The notes under the pieces are model-generated. The model worked only from the letters and a program-made list of their open reading frames with translations, did not search any database and was not told the DNA's origin. Below are positions 23,979 to 30,848 of a DNA stretch of 34,262 nucleotides, in pieces. Made by a program: the position numbers and the translations under genes. Source of the stretch: Clostridium sp. LS (GTDB lineage Bacteria; Bacillota; Clostridia; Clostridiales; Clostridiaceae); assembly GCF_002760435.1 (NCBI RefSeq), contig NZ_AUUU01000129.1:1-34262 (forward strand), in the 5' to 3' direction. The first letter of the stretch is position 1. Every line of letters begins with the position of its first letter.

Positions 23979-25152
23979 CAAGTATGATATCAAATAAATT
24001 GCCTGCAATTTTTTCTTTGCTCATCTTATCCAAGTGTATTTCTTTACCATCCCTAGATAAGATTATCACTTTATTATCTTCTGAGGCAAACCCAGTATCA
24101 TTTGCAGTTATATCATTTGCTACAATATAATCTAAGTTTTTTCTTTGCAGCTTAAGTCTAGCATTCTCTTTCAAATTTTGACTTTCAGCAGCAAAGCCAA
24201 CTAGTATCTGCTTCTCTTTTTTCTCTCCAAGTTCCATTAATATATCATTGTCCCTAGTAAATTCAATACACAAATCATTATCGCCTTTTTTAATTTTTTG
24301 TGTACTATAATTTTTAGGTTTATAATCAGCAACAGCTGCTGATTTAATTACTATATCAGCATCATTATATAGTTCTAAAATTGCATTTTTCATTTCTTCA
24401 TTAGTTGAAACTTTTATAACGTTAATATTTTTAGGGACTTCTATTGACGTCGGCCCAGATATTAGCGTTACATTAGCTCCCCTATTTCTTGCTTCTTTGG
24501 CTATTGCATATCCCATTTTTCCAGTTGATCTATTTGTGATAAACCTTACAGGATCAATAGGAGCTATTGTTGGTCCAGCTGTTACTAATACATTCTTATT
24601 AATTAAGTCTTTTTTATCATTAAGTTCCATTAATACTTTATCAACAATCACTTCTGGACTCTCTAGTTTTCCTTTTCCACTTATTCCACAAGCAAGTCTT
24701 CCTTCAGCTGGTTCAATAAATTCATAGCCAAAAGCTTTAAGCTTATTGATATTACTTTGAACTATAGGATTTTCATACATATTCGTATTCATCGCAGGTG
24801 CAAAAATCACTTTTGCCTTCGTTGCCATAATTGTAGTTGAAAGCATATCATCAGCTATTCCATTTGCTATTTTCCCAATTATATTAGCAGTTGCAGGTGC
24901 TACTAAAAGTACATCTGCTTTACTTGCTAAGCTTATATGTTGAATTTCCCACGCCTTAGGCTCTGCAAACATATCGCATGTAACCATATTTTGGCTTAAA
25001 GATTGAAAAGAAAGTGGAGTTACAAACTTAACAGCTGACTCAGTCATAATAACGTCAACATTAATATCCTTTTTTACAAGCAGGCTTACTATTTCTAATG
25101 CCTTGTATACTGCAATTCCACCACTTACTCCCAAAACTAAATTCTTTTTCAT
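23968..25152 (-). CDS. coaBC: Bifunctional phosphopantothenoylcysteine decarboxylase / phosphopantothenate-cysteine ligase
   Basis: CoaBC joins cysteine to phosphopantothenate (CTP-dependent) and decarboxylates the product on FMN, two steps of CoA synthesis. The 394-residue fusion has the CoaC flavoprotein half first: GVSGGIAVYKA, QHISLA with the active His, PAMNTNMYENP and GRLACGISGKG with the catalytic Cys. The CoaB half then starts at NVLVTAGPT and includes IDPVRFITNRSTGKMG and ADYKPK. The segment TAGPTIAPIDPVR has Ala where many homologues have Glu. ATG is 1 nt after the rpoZ stop. Confidence 0.96.
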   Translation of the reverse strand: MKKNLVLGVSGGIAVYKALEIVSLLVKKDINVDVIMTESAVKFVTPLSFQSLSQNMVTCDMFAEPKAWEIQHISLASKADVLLVAPATANIIGKIANGIADDMLSTTIMATKAKVIFAPAMNTNMYENPIVQSNINKLKAFGYEFIEPAEGRLACGISGKGKLESPEVIVDKVLMELNDKKDLINKNVLVTAGPTIAPIDPVRFITNRSTGKMGYAIAKEARNRGANVTLISGPTSIEVPKNINVIKVSTNEEMKNAILELYNDADIVIKSAAVADYKPKNYSTQKIKKGDNDLCIEFTRDNDILMELGEKKEKQILVGFAAESQNLKENARLKLQRKNLDYIVANDITANDTGFASEDNKVIILSRDGKEIHLDKMSKEKIAGNLFDIILEKR

Positions 25153-25153
25153 T

Positions 25154-25372
25154 TTATTTAGTACCTTCTTTTACAATTTCAAATTCAATAGCATCTTGAT
25201 CTACTTCATTAATTGCAATTGTTAATGGTTTATTTGATTTTACTGAAATTTGAGGAGTTGAACCCTCAATTATTTGTCTAGCCCTTTTTGATGTTAAAAT
25301 TACTAAAGAATATCTATCATGCACCTTTTCTAATAAATCTACCACTGATGGATTAATCATAGAGTTGTTCAT
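25154..25372 (-). CDS. rpoZ: RNA polymerase omega subunit
   Basis: Omega (72 residues) helps assemble beta-prime into RNA polymerase. It has the expected YSLVILTSKRARQIIEG. ATG at 25370-25372 lies inside the last codons of gmk, a 20-bp overlap; the choice is supported by AAGGAGG 9 nt upstream inside gmk and by the family N terminus NNSMINPSVVDLL. The gmk-rpoZ-coaBC order is conserved in Firmicutes. Confidence 0.95.
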   Translation of the reverse strand: MNNSMINPSVVDLLEKVHDRYSLVILTSKRARQIIEGSTPQISVKSNKPLTIAINEVDQDAIEFEIVKEGTK

Positions 25373-25991
25373 GTATTATTCCCTCCTTCGAATCTAATAT
25401 ACTATCTTTTATTCTGTCTACTCTGCACTTTTCAGCCGATATTATAGCTTCCAGCTTTTCAACAGCTATTTCTACTTTATCATTTACAACAGCATAATTG
25501 TATTTAGATATAAAATTTATTTCTTTATATGCTGATTTAAATCTTTTCATTAATGATTCTTTAGTTTCACTTCCTCTATTTATGATTCTTTGTTTTAACT
25601 CTGCCATAGATGGTGGAAGTATAAAAATAAAGACTCCTTCTTTTGTATTTTCTTTAACCTTTAATGCCCCTTGTATATCAATTTCTAAAATAACATCTTT
25701 CCCATTTTCCAAAAGTTCTTCAACATTTGATTTTGGAGTTCCATAATAGTTATCATAGACTTCTGCATATTCTAGGAAATCATTAGCTTCTATTTTTTCT
25801 TTAAACTCTTCCTTAGACATAAAATAATAATTTATACCTTCTACCTCTCCATTTCTTGGAGCTCTTGTAGTTGCAGATACAGATAGGGATACATCTCTAT
25901 TCCTTTCCATAAAACTCTTGCATATGGTACCTTTTCCTGCTCCTGATGGACCAGATATTACTATTAATAGTCCTCTTCCTTTATCACTCAT
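25353..25991 (-). CDS. gmk: Guanylate kinase
   Basis: Gmk phosphorylates GMP and dGMP to the diphosphates. The 212-residue protein shows GPSGAGKGT at 14-22 (P-loop), the GMP-binding SVSATTRAPRNGEVEGINYYF, EYAEVYDNYYGTP, and ILEIDIQGA. Its ATG shares one base with the remA stop (TAATG), and its 3' end carries the ribosome site and start of rpoZ. Confidence 0.97.
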   Translation of the reverse strand: MSDKGRGLLIVISGPSGAGKGTICKSFMERNRDVSLSVSATTRAPRNGEVEGINYYFMSKEEFKEKIEANDFLEYAEVYDNYYGTPKSNVEELLENGKDVILEIDIQGALKVKENTKEGVFIFILPPSMAELKQRIINRGSETKESLMKRFKSAYKEINFISKYNYAVVNDKVEIAVEKLEAIISAEKCRVDRIKDSILDSKEGIIHEQLYD

Positions 25992-26263
25992 TATTCATCA
26001 TCCTCATCAACTGCCACATCATCTTTTGTTGATAATCTATGTGCAACTGTTTCAGGTTGAACTGCTGATAAGATAACATGATCGCTATCTGTTATTATTA
26101 CTGCTCTAGTTCTTCTTCCATAAGTTGCATCTATTAGCATACCTCTATCTCTAGCTTCTTGAATAATTCTTTTGATAGGTGCTGATTCAGGGCTGACAAT
26201 TGCAACTAACCTATTTGCAGAAACTATGTTTCCAAAACCTATGTTTATTAACTTTATTCCCAT
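25991..26263 (-). CDS. remA: RemA-family DNA-binding regulator (DUF370)
   Basis: The 90-residue product matches RemA, a ring-forming DNA-binding activator of matrix genes in Bacillus. The body (LINIGFGNIVSANRLVAIVSPES, EARDRGMLIDATYGRRTRAVI, HVILSAVQPETVAHRL) is strongly conserved; an acidic tail (DDVAVDEDDE) ends it. The targets in this organism are unknown. It lies between yicC and gmk as in Bacillus. ATG has AGGAGGG upstream. Confidence 0.93.
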   Translation of the reverse strand: MGIKLINIGFGNIVSANRLVAIVSPESAPIKRIIQEARDRGMLIDATYGRRTRAVIITDSDHVILSAVQPETVAHRLSTKDDVAVDEDDE

Positions 26264-26277
26264 TTTATCCCTCCTGA

Positions 26278-27159
26278 TTACTCAATATTTTGAACTTGCT
26301 CTCTTATTTTTTCAATTGTATTTTTCACTTCGATTACTTTATTAGTTATATTTATGTCAGTAGACTTTGACGCTATAGTATTGGCTTCTCTGTTCATTTC
26401 TTGAATTATAAAATCTAATTTCCTTCCAACAGGTTCATCTAAATCCAAAGTGTTCTTCATTTGACCTAAATGACTTCGTAATCTTGTTATTTCTTCATCT
26501 ACAGCCGCTTTATCAGAGAGAACTGCTACCTCTTGAGCTATTCTTCCTTCATCTATATCTATTCCTGATAATAATTCACTTAATCTTTCCTCAAGTTTTT
26601 TCTTATAATTTTTAGGAATAGCATCTGATAATTTTTCAATTTCTTCTACATAGCCCTCAATCACTTGAATTTTTAATAAAATATCAGCTTTTAATTTTTC
26701 ACCTTCTATACATCTCATTTCTTCCATTGAGTTCAAAGCTGATTTAATTAATAAAGAAATTTCATTAAAGGTTTCCTCTAAATCTTCCTCTGGTTCTTCC
26801 ATAGTAACAACATCAGGAAATCTAGATATTTTAACTGCAGATATATCATCAATAACATTTAATTCTTTTTGAATTTGTCTTAAACATTCATGATATTCCT
26901 TAGCTAACTTCAGGTTTAATTTGATTTTTCCTGCACTATTCCCATAATTCTTATAGTTTATAAAAACATCTATTTTTCCTCGGCTTAACTTCTTGCTAAC
27001 AATATTTCTTATCTTTTCTTCTAAAGCCAGCATTGTCCTAGGCATTCTAATATTTATATCTAAATATCTATGGTTTACACTTTTCATTTCTATAGAAAAA
27101 CTTACTTCGCGATTCTCATCACTTTGTGCCCTTCCAAAACTAGTCATACTTCTTATCAA
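26278..27159 (-). CDS. yicC: YicC/YloC-family endoribonuclease
   Basis: The 293-residue product belongs to the YicC family (N-terminal YicC domain and C-terminal DUF1732), shown in Escherichia coli to be an endoribonuclease that acts on some small RNAs. MIRSMTSFGRA at the N terminus and IIQEMNREANTIASKSTD near the C terminus are the signatures. The start is TTG at 27157-27159, fixed by the conserved MIRSMT and GGGGGTG upstream. It is the first gene of the yicC-remA-gmk-rpoZ-coaBC operon and lies directly downstream of an unassigned structured RNA candidate. Confidence 0.93.
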   Translation of the reverse strand: MIRSMTSFGRAQSDENREVSFSIEMKSVNHRYLDINIRMPRTMLALEEKIRNIVSKKLSRGKIDVFINYKNYGNSAGKIKLNLKLAKEYHECLRQIQKELNVIDDISAVKISRFPDVVTMEEPEEDLEETFNEISLLIKSALNSMEEMRCIEGEKLKADILLKIQVIEGYVEEIEKLSDAIPKNYKKKLEERLSELLSGIDIDEGRIAQEVAVLSDKAAVDEEITRLRSHLGQMKNTLDLDEPVGRKLDFIIQEMNREANTIASKSTDINITNKVIEVKNTIEKIREQVQNIE

Positions 27160-27209
27160 TATTACACCCCCTTTTATATCTCTAACGGATTTAAACTCGA
27201 TAATTCAAT

Positions 27210-27237
27210 AATAAATTAATATATGTTCTTTAGTCAA
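27210..27237 (-). promoter_or_regulatory. Candidate promoter of the yicC operon
   Basis: Minus-strand TTGACT (27232-27237), a 16-nt spacer and TTTATT (27210-27215) form a moderate sigma-A promoter about 50 nt before the yicC start. A perfect palindrome TTGTTAACAA (27253-27262) sits just upstream and could be an operator. Confidence 0.5.
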
Positions 27238-27271
27238 TATTTTGTTTACAATTTGTTAACAATTATATTTC

Positions 27272-27311
27272 AAAAAAAAAAAAAAAAAACACCTTACAAA
27301 AATTGTAAGGT
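27272..27311 (-). terminator. Very strong intrinsic terminator with 18 T
   Basis: ACCTTACAA (27291-27299) and TTGTAAGGT (27303-27311) form a perfect 9-bp stem with a 3-nt loop. On the minus strand it is followed, after two bases, by 18 T (27289-27272). It ends the transcript of the structured RNA candidate and/or the gene at 27429-27854. Confidence 0.93.
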
Positions 27312-27423
27312 AGTCTCTAAATTTAAATTATTTTTTGGCAGGTCGGCGTATCCTGCATCTCTGATTACTAAATATTAGCGCATGAGGAGCCTTTTCTCAC
27401 CTCAAAAAATAAATTTATAAACC
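27272..27423 (-). ncRNA. Unassigned structured RNA candidate, about 150 nt
   Basis: On the minus strand a perfect -10 box TATAAT (27429-27434) puts a start near 27423. The RNA would open with one arm of a long closing helix: CAAAAAATAA (27403-27412) pairs with TTATTTTTTG (27328-27337), and 4 more pairs follow beyond a one-base bulge. Inside the helix are three hairpins. GAG-GT-GAG with CTC-CTC (27384-27403) has a 2-nt bulge; it competes with the closing helix for one base. CTAA/TTAG is at 27368-27378. GCAGG/CCTGC (27338-27342 with 27352-27356) has a 9-nt loop. An 18-T terminator follows. No known riboswitch consensus that I can recall fits. yicC has its own promoter further on, so an independent small RNA is as likely as a leader. 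The -35 region is poor. Confidence 0.45.
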
Positions 27424-27428
27424 GTGCA

Positions 27429-27434
27429 TTATAA
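27429..27434 (-). promoter_or_regulatory. -10 box for the structured RNA candidate
   Basis: TATAAT on the minus strand lies at the stop codon of the 27429-27854 gene, about 7 nt before the predicted RNA start. A TTGAGG upstream is too far (24 nt) to be a standard -35. Confidence 0.4.
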
Positions 27435-27854
27435 TATATTTTCTTTTAATTCCGTTTCCTCAACTTTTGTCAGCCGTCCTCTATATATTCTTGCGTTCAT
27501 TTTAGATAAAGTAATTGGATACATTGTCGCAACATATATATACTCATCTTCTAAATCTATTTCAAGCCCCAAAAGTACAATAATGTTATCAACCCTTTTT
27601 ACTAGTTCAAGAGAGCCGCCAGTTCCTCTCTTATTATCTAAACCAACATACTCAGGCTCTTTTATTACTTTTTCTATAATATCTATTATATTATCCTTCA
27701 TCTTTTTGGTGAATTGTCTACCATGTCTTTTTTTTATATGCTTTATAACACCTGGAGAGGCATAAACAATTCTAGGTAAATCAAGCTCTAAGAGCTCACT
27801 TATAAAAATTTTTATTTTACCAACTTTCTTATAAGCCTTATACTCTCTTTTCAT
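27429..27854 (-). CDS. Small PBECR-like (barnase/EndoU/RelE-fold) domain protein
   Basis: The 141-residue product resembles the PBECR group (phage-barnase-EndoU-colicin E5/D-RelE-like nuclease folds). RIVYASPGVIKHIKKRHG carries the conserved His-containing helix, KEPEYVGLDNK follows, then a strand pair (SLELVKRVDNIIVLLGLEI) and the C-terminal EYIYVATMYPITLSKMNARI with a Thr and Arg that could be catalytic. No signal peptide or partner domain is present. ATG has GAGGGG upstream. It has its own promoter (27884-27889) and lies between spoIVA and the structured RNA candidate. No protein antitoxin gene is adjacent. Nuclease activity is an inference from fold resemblance and has not been shown. Confidence 0.7.
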   Translation of the reverse strand: MKREYKAYKKVGKIKIFISELLELDLPRIVYASPGVIKHIKKRHGRQFTKKMKDNIIDIIEKVIKEPEYVGLDNKRGTGGSLELVKRVDNIIVLLGLEIDLEDEYIYVATMYPITLSKMNARIYRGRLTKVEETELKENIL

Positions 27855-27883
27855 AGATACCCCTCATTTATATCCTTTCTTTT

Positions 27884-27912
27884 ATTATATCCCAATGTTA
27901 TGTATTTTTCCA
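27884..27912 (-). promoter_or_regulatory. Promoter of the PBECR-like gene
   Basis: Minus-strand TGGAAA (27907-27912), a 17-nt spacer and a perfect TATAAT (27884-27889) precede the gene, with a predicted leader of about 23 nt. Confidence 0.6.
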
Positions 27913-27933
27913 CATATAAACAAAAAAACTGGT

Positions 27934-28024
27934 AAAAAAAAGTGTTGATTATAATATATGATACTTGAAAATATGTAGCAATTTTGTTCCTAACTATTTA
28001 ACTACACTATAAAATCAACACTTT
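27934..28024 (-). terminator. Large inverted repeat with T-tract after spoIVA
   Basis: A perfect 12-bp stem (28013-28024 with 27939-27950) encloses a 62-nt loop and is followed on the minus strand by 8 T (27941-27934). Inside the loop TGTAG (27974-27978) can pair with CTACA (28002-28006). It starts 33 nt after the spoIVA stop and is oriented as its terminator, but the loop is unusually long and may itself be a structured 3' RNA. Confidence 0.65.
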
Positions 28025-28056
28025 ATAATTATATAAATATTTATGCATTTATCTTA

Positions 28057-29535
28057 TTAAAGTATTATGCAAATCAATCCACCATTACCTTCATTAATTA
28101 TTTTTTGTAAAGTTTTTTGGATTTTAACTTGTACATCCTCTGGCATTTTATATAGCTTATTCTGTAAGCCTTCTTTCACTAACACCTCTAGAGATTTCCC
28201 AAACATATTGCTTTGCCAAAGAAGTGTTGGATCTGTTTCGAACTGTTCTAATAGCCCTTTCACAAGTTCTTCAGATTCTTTTTCAGATCCCATTATAGGG
28301 CTTATCTCAGTTTTAATATCACATTTTATAAAATGTAGACTTGGAGCACTTGCTTTCAATTTTACTCCGTACTTATTCCCTTGTTTAACTATTTCAGGTT
28401 CTTCAAATTTCATTTCTGCAAGCTGTGGTGCAACTAACCCATATCCACTTTCTCTTACATCCTCTAAAGCATCTTTAACTTTGTCATATTCACATTTCGC
28501 ATGGGTCAAATCATTAATTATGCTAAGTAGGTCACTTTCTGAATTAACATCTAAATTACATATCTCACTTAAAACTTTATAGAAAATTCCATCCTTAGGT
28601 TTCATAAGCACGTGAGCTGTTCCATTTCCGAGATTCACTTCTTTTATATTGGCATTTCCCATGAATTCTTCATTTTCAAGACCATTTAAACAATACTTTA
28701 TATCTCTTACTTTAGATACATCTTGGCTCATGTTCATAATTATGTTGAAAAAATCTTTTTTTAACCAATGGTTTCGTTCTAATTTTTCTAGCCATTCAGG
28801 CATCTCAATATTAATTTCTTTTACTGGGAATTCCTTTAGTACATGTTTAAATAAATTCTCTATATCTTGTTCTTCCATATTAAATACATCCATAAGTTGT
28901 ACAGTTACATTATATTTATCCTCTAATTCTTTCTGTAATGCTTTTGCTTCCTGAGAATTTGGTTTATTTGTATTAAGGACTACAATAAAAGGTTTATTTA
29001 AGGATTGTAATTCATATATTACTCTTTCTTCTGCATCAACATAGTCATCTCTGTCTATTCCAGTTATACTACCATCAGTAGTAATTACAAGACCTATTGT
29101 TGAATGATCCTTAATAACTTTCCTTGTTCCAATTTCTGCAGCGTCCTCAAAAGGTATTTCATACTCATACCATGGTGTATGAACCATTTTGCTTTCTTCT
29201 CCATCTAAATATCCTAAAGCACCTTTAACTATATATCCAACACAATCAACCAGCCTTACTTTAAACTTGATCTCATCTCCCAAATTGATTTCAACTGCTT
29301 CGTTTGGTACGAACTTTGGTTCAGTTGTATGAATATTTTTCCCAGATCCACTTTGTGGCAACTCATCCTTAGCTCTTTCCTTTTTATAAGTATTATCAAT
29401 TTTAGGAATTACCATAAGATCCATGAACTTTTTAATAAATGTAGATTTTCCTGTTCTAACGGGTCCTACAACTCCTACATATATGTCCCCTTGAGTTCTA
29501 TCAGCTATATCTTTGTATATGTTAAAATTATCCAC
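28057..29535 (-). CDS. spoIVA: Stage IV sporulation protein A, coat basement-layer ATPase
   Basis: SpoIVA polymerises irreversibly on the forespore surface with ATP hydrolysis, forming the platform for coat assembly, and is anchored by SpoVM. The 492 residues equal the Bacillus length. The Walker A motif is GPVRTGKST at 24-32, followed by DELPQSGSGKNIHTTEPKFVP, RLVDCVGY, the sensor-threonine region STIGLVITTDGSI, and the polymerising C terminus ending KIINEGNGGLICIIL, almost identical to Bacillus. The start is GTG at 29533-29535, 6 nt from AGGAGGG; an overlapping ATG is out of frame. No clear sigma-E promoter was read; four hairpin repeats lie upstream. Confidence 0.97.
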   Translation of the reverse strand: MDNFNIYKDIADRTQGDIYVGVVGPVRTGKSTFIKKFMDLMVIPKIDNTYKKERAKDELPQSGSGKNIHTTEPKFVPNEAVEINLGDEIKFKVRLVDCVGYIVKGALGYLDGEESKMVHTPWYEYEIPFEDAAEIGTRKVIKDHSTIGLVITTDGSITGIDRDDYVDAEERVIYELQSLNKPFIVVLNTNKPNSQEAKALQKELEDKYNVTVQLMDVFNMEEQDIENLFKHVLKEFPVKEINIEMPEWLEKLERNHWLKKDFFNIIMNMSQDVSKVRDIKYCLNGLENEEFMGNANIKEVNLGNGTAHVLMKPKDGIFYKVLSEICNLDVNSESDLLSIINDLTHAKCEYDKVKDALEDVRESGYGLVAPQLAEMKFEEPEIVKQGNKYGVKLKASAPSLHFIKCDIKTEISPIMGSEKESEELVKGLLEQFETDPTLLWQSNMFGKSLEVLVKEGLQNKLYKMPEDVQVKIQKTLQKIINEGNGGLICIIL

Positions 29536-29603
29536 ATAGTTCCCTCCTATATTCTTTTTACCAATATATATATATTCATCCTAATTTTAAAATATACACA
29601 TTT

Positions 29604-29761
29604 TAAAAAAGTAGCTATGCTACAATAAAGAACTTTTAAAAAAAGCAGCTATGCTGCAATTAAGAACTTTTTTTGCAAGTTTCCCCAAAGTAGCTATACT
29701 ACAATTAAGAACTTTTTTGCAAACTCCCCCAAAGTAGCTATGCTGCAATCAAGAACTTTTT
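29604..29761. repeat. Four tandem hairpin repeats upstream of spoIVA
   Basis: Four units of about 34-45 bp share a small hairpin followed by AATTAAGAACTTTTT on the plus strand. Hairpins are GTAGC-TAT-GCTAC (29611-29623), GCAGC-TAT-GCTGC (29645-29657), GTAGCTATACTAC (29690-29702, 4 bp) and GTAGC-TAT-GCTGC (29734-29746, with a G-T pair). Unit 2 differs from unit 1 by a compensatory pair of changes. Units 2-4 are also joined by GCAA-x4-CCCC spacers. On the minus strand, units 1 and 2 are followed by T-runs. Spacing rules out a CRISPR array. The repeats lie between the gpsA terminator and the spoIVA start. Confidence 0.8.
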
Positions 29762-29780
29762 ATTTAGGTAAATGAAAATA

Positions 29781-29838
29781 AAAAAATTCTAGAATAACCT
29801 TGGTCATATAATTATATGACTAAAATTATTTTAGAATT
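29781..29838 (-). terminator. Terminator of gpsA with an internal perfect palindrome
   Basis: A 13-bp outer stem with one G-U pair (29826-29838 with 29785-29797) is topped by the perfect 18-base palindrome GTCATATAATTATATGAC (29803-29820). On the minus strand TTTTTTTATT follows. It begins 16 nt after the gpsA stop. Confidence 0.85.
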
Positions 29839-29853
29839 CTATTAAGCAGTAAA

Positions 29854-30846
29854 TTAAAATAATTCACTTTTTTTATCTCTATTCATGAGTTCATCAACAA
29901 TAGATTTAGCATTCTTTCCTTCAAATAAGCCCTTATAAAGCCCATCTGTTATAGGCATAGATATTCCAATCTTCTCTTTTAATTGATAAAACGCTCTGCA
30001 TGCTTTTACACCTTCAACGACCATACCAATTTCCTTTAGTGCTTCCTCTAATGACATTCCTTTTCCAATCAACAATCCTGCTCTTCTATTTCTAGAGTGC
30101 ATAGATGTACAAGTTACTATTAAATCCCCCATGCCAGTTAGTCCATAAAAAGTTTCTGCTCTTCCTCCAAGAGCTATTCCTACCCTAGATATTTCTTTCA
30201 TACCTCTTGTAAGAAGCGCCGCCTTTGTATTATCTCCATACCCTAGTCCATCTATTATTCCTGCGGCCAATGCAATTACATTTTTTACAGCTCCGCCAAT
30301 TTCAACTCCTATTATATCATCATTAGTATACACCCTAAAATATGGAGTCATAAATAGATCTTGAACTTTGGCTGCAGCTTTCATATCTTTAGACGTACTC
30401 ACTATTGTAGTAGGTATTTTCATTACAACTTCCTCTGCATGGCTAGGTCCTGATAAAACTACTACAGGGTTATCTAATTCCTCTTCAATTACAACTGACA
30501 ATCTTTTATCACTATCTTCTTCAATACCTTTTGCAATTGATATTATTGGTATAGTATTAGGTATTTTTCCTTTAATAGCTATGCACATATTTCTAATAAC
30601 ATGGGACGGTACTGATAATACTATATAATCAGCACCATCAACTGCTTCTTCGATATTATTAAACGCAGTTACTCCCTTAGGAATATATAAATCTTTGAGA
30701 TATTTTTCGTTAGTTCTCTTAATATTTATTTCATCAACAACATTCTTATCCCTATTGTATATATTAACAACATTATTTTTTTCTGCAAGTAAAACAGCTA
30801 AGGCACTTCCAAAGCTTCCTCCTCCTAGAAAAGTAATTTTGCTCAT
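29854..30846 (-). CDS. gpsA: NAD(P)H-dependent glycerol-3-phosphate dehydrogenase
   Basis: GpsA reduces dihydroxyacetone phosphate to sn-glycerol 3-phosphate for phospholipid synthesis. The 330-residue protein starts with the dinucleotide-binding loop FLGGGSFGSALA and has SVPSHVIR, SIAKGIE, LSGPSHAEEV, the catalytic Lys in GGAVKNVIALAAGI and GLTGMGDLIVTC. ATG is 2 nt after the der stop, and der C-terminal codons supply the AAAGGAAT ribosome site. The der-gpsA-(spoIVA) order is conserved with Bacillus. Confidence 0.97.
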   Translation of the reverse strand: MSKITFLGGGSFGSALAVLLAEKNNVVNIYNRDKNVVDEINIKRTNEKYLKDLYIPKGVTAFNNIEEAVDGADYIVLSVPSHVIRNMCIAIKGKIPNTIPIISIAKGIEEDSDKRLSVVIEEELDNPVVVLSGPSHAEEVVMKIPTTIVSTSKDMKAAAKVQDLFMTPYFRVYTNDDIIGVEIGGAVKNVIALAAGIIDGLGYGDNTKAALLTRGMKEISRVGIALGGRAETFYGLTGMGDLIVTCTSMHSRNRRAGLLIGKGMSLEEALKEIGMVVEGVKACRAFYQLKEKIGISMPITDGLYKGLFEGKNAKSIVDELMNRDKKSELF

Positions 30847-30848
30847 AA

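Larger units (their letters stand above)
29536..29853. other. Non-coding region between gpsA and spoIVA
   Basis: This 318-base stretch holds, from the gpsA side, the gpsA terminator (29785-29838), the four-unit hairpin array (29604-29761), an AT-rich segment that must carry the spoIVA promoter, and the spoIVA ribosome site AGGAGGG at about 29542-29548. No protein-coding frame was convincing. Confidence 0.7.

Noticed and set aside
27272..27289. 18-A run as a sequencing artefact or frameshift point
   Set aside because: It is in non-coding DNA and exactly placed as the T-tract of a strong terminator; its precise length may still be uncertain.
27312..27423. Known riboswitch (c-di-GMP-I/II, lysine, SAM-I, TPP, FMN, purine, glycine, ZTP, fluoride) or twister/hammerhead ribozyme
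   Set aside because: None of the diagnostic conserved strings that I know for these families is present on either strand. A covariance-model search is still needed.
28067..28582. Open frame of 171 codons on the plus strand opposite spoIVA
   Set aside because: It is the complement of a firmly identified conserved gene, has no ribosome site, and its translation has the Ser/Phe-rich look of antisense frames.
29604..29761. CRISPR-like repeat array
   Set aside because: The intervening segments are themselves similar, the spacing is irregular (34, 45, 44), each unit is a hairpin, and no cas genes are present.
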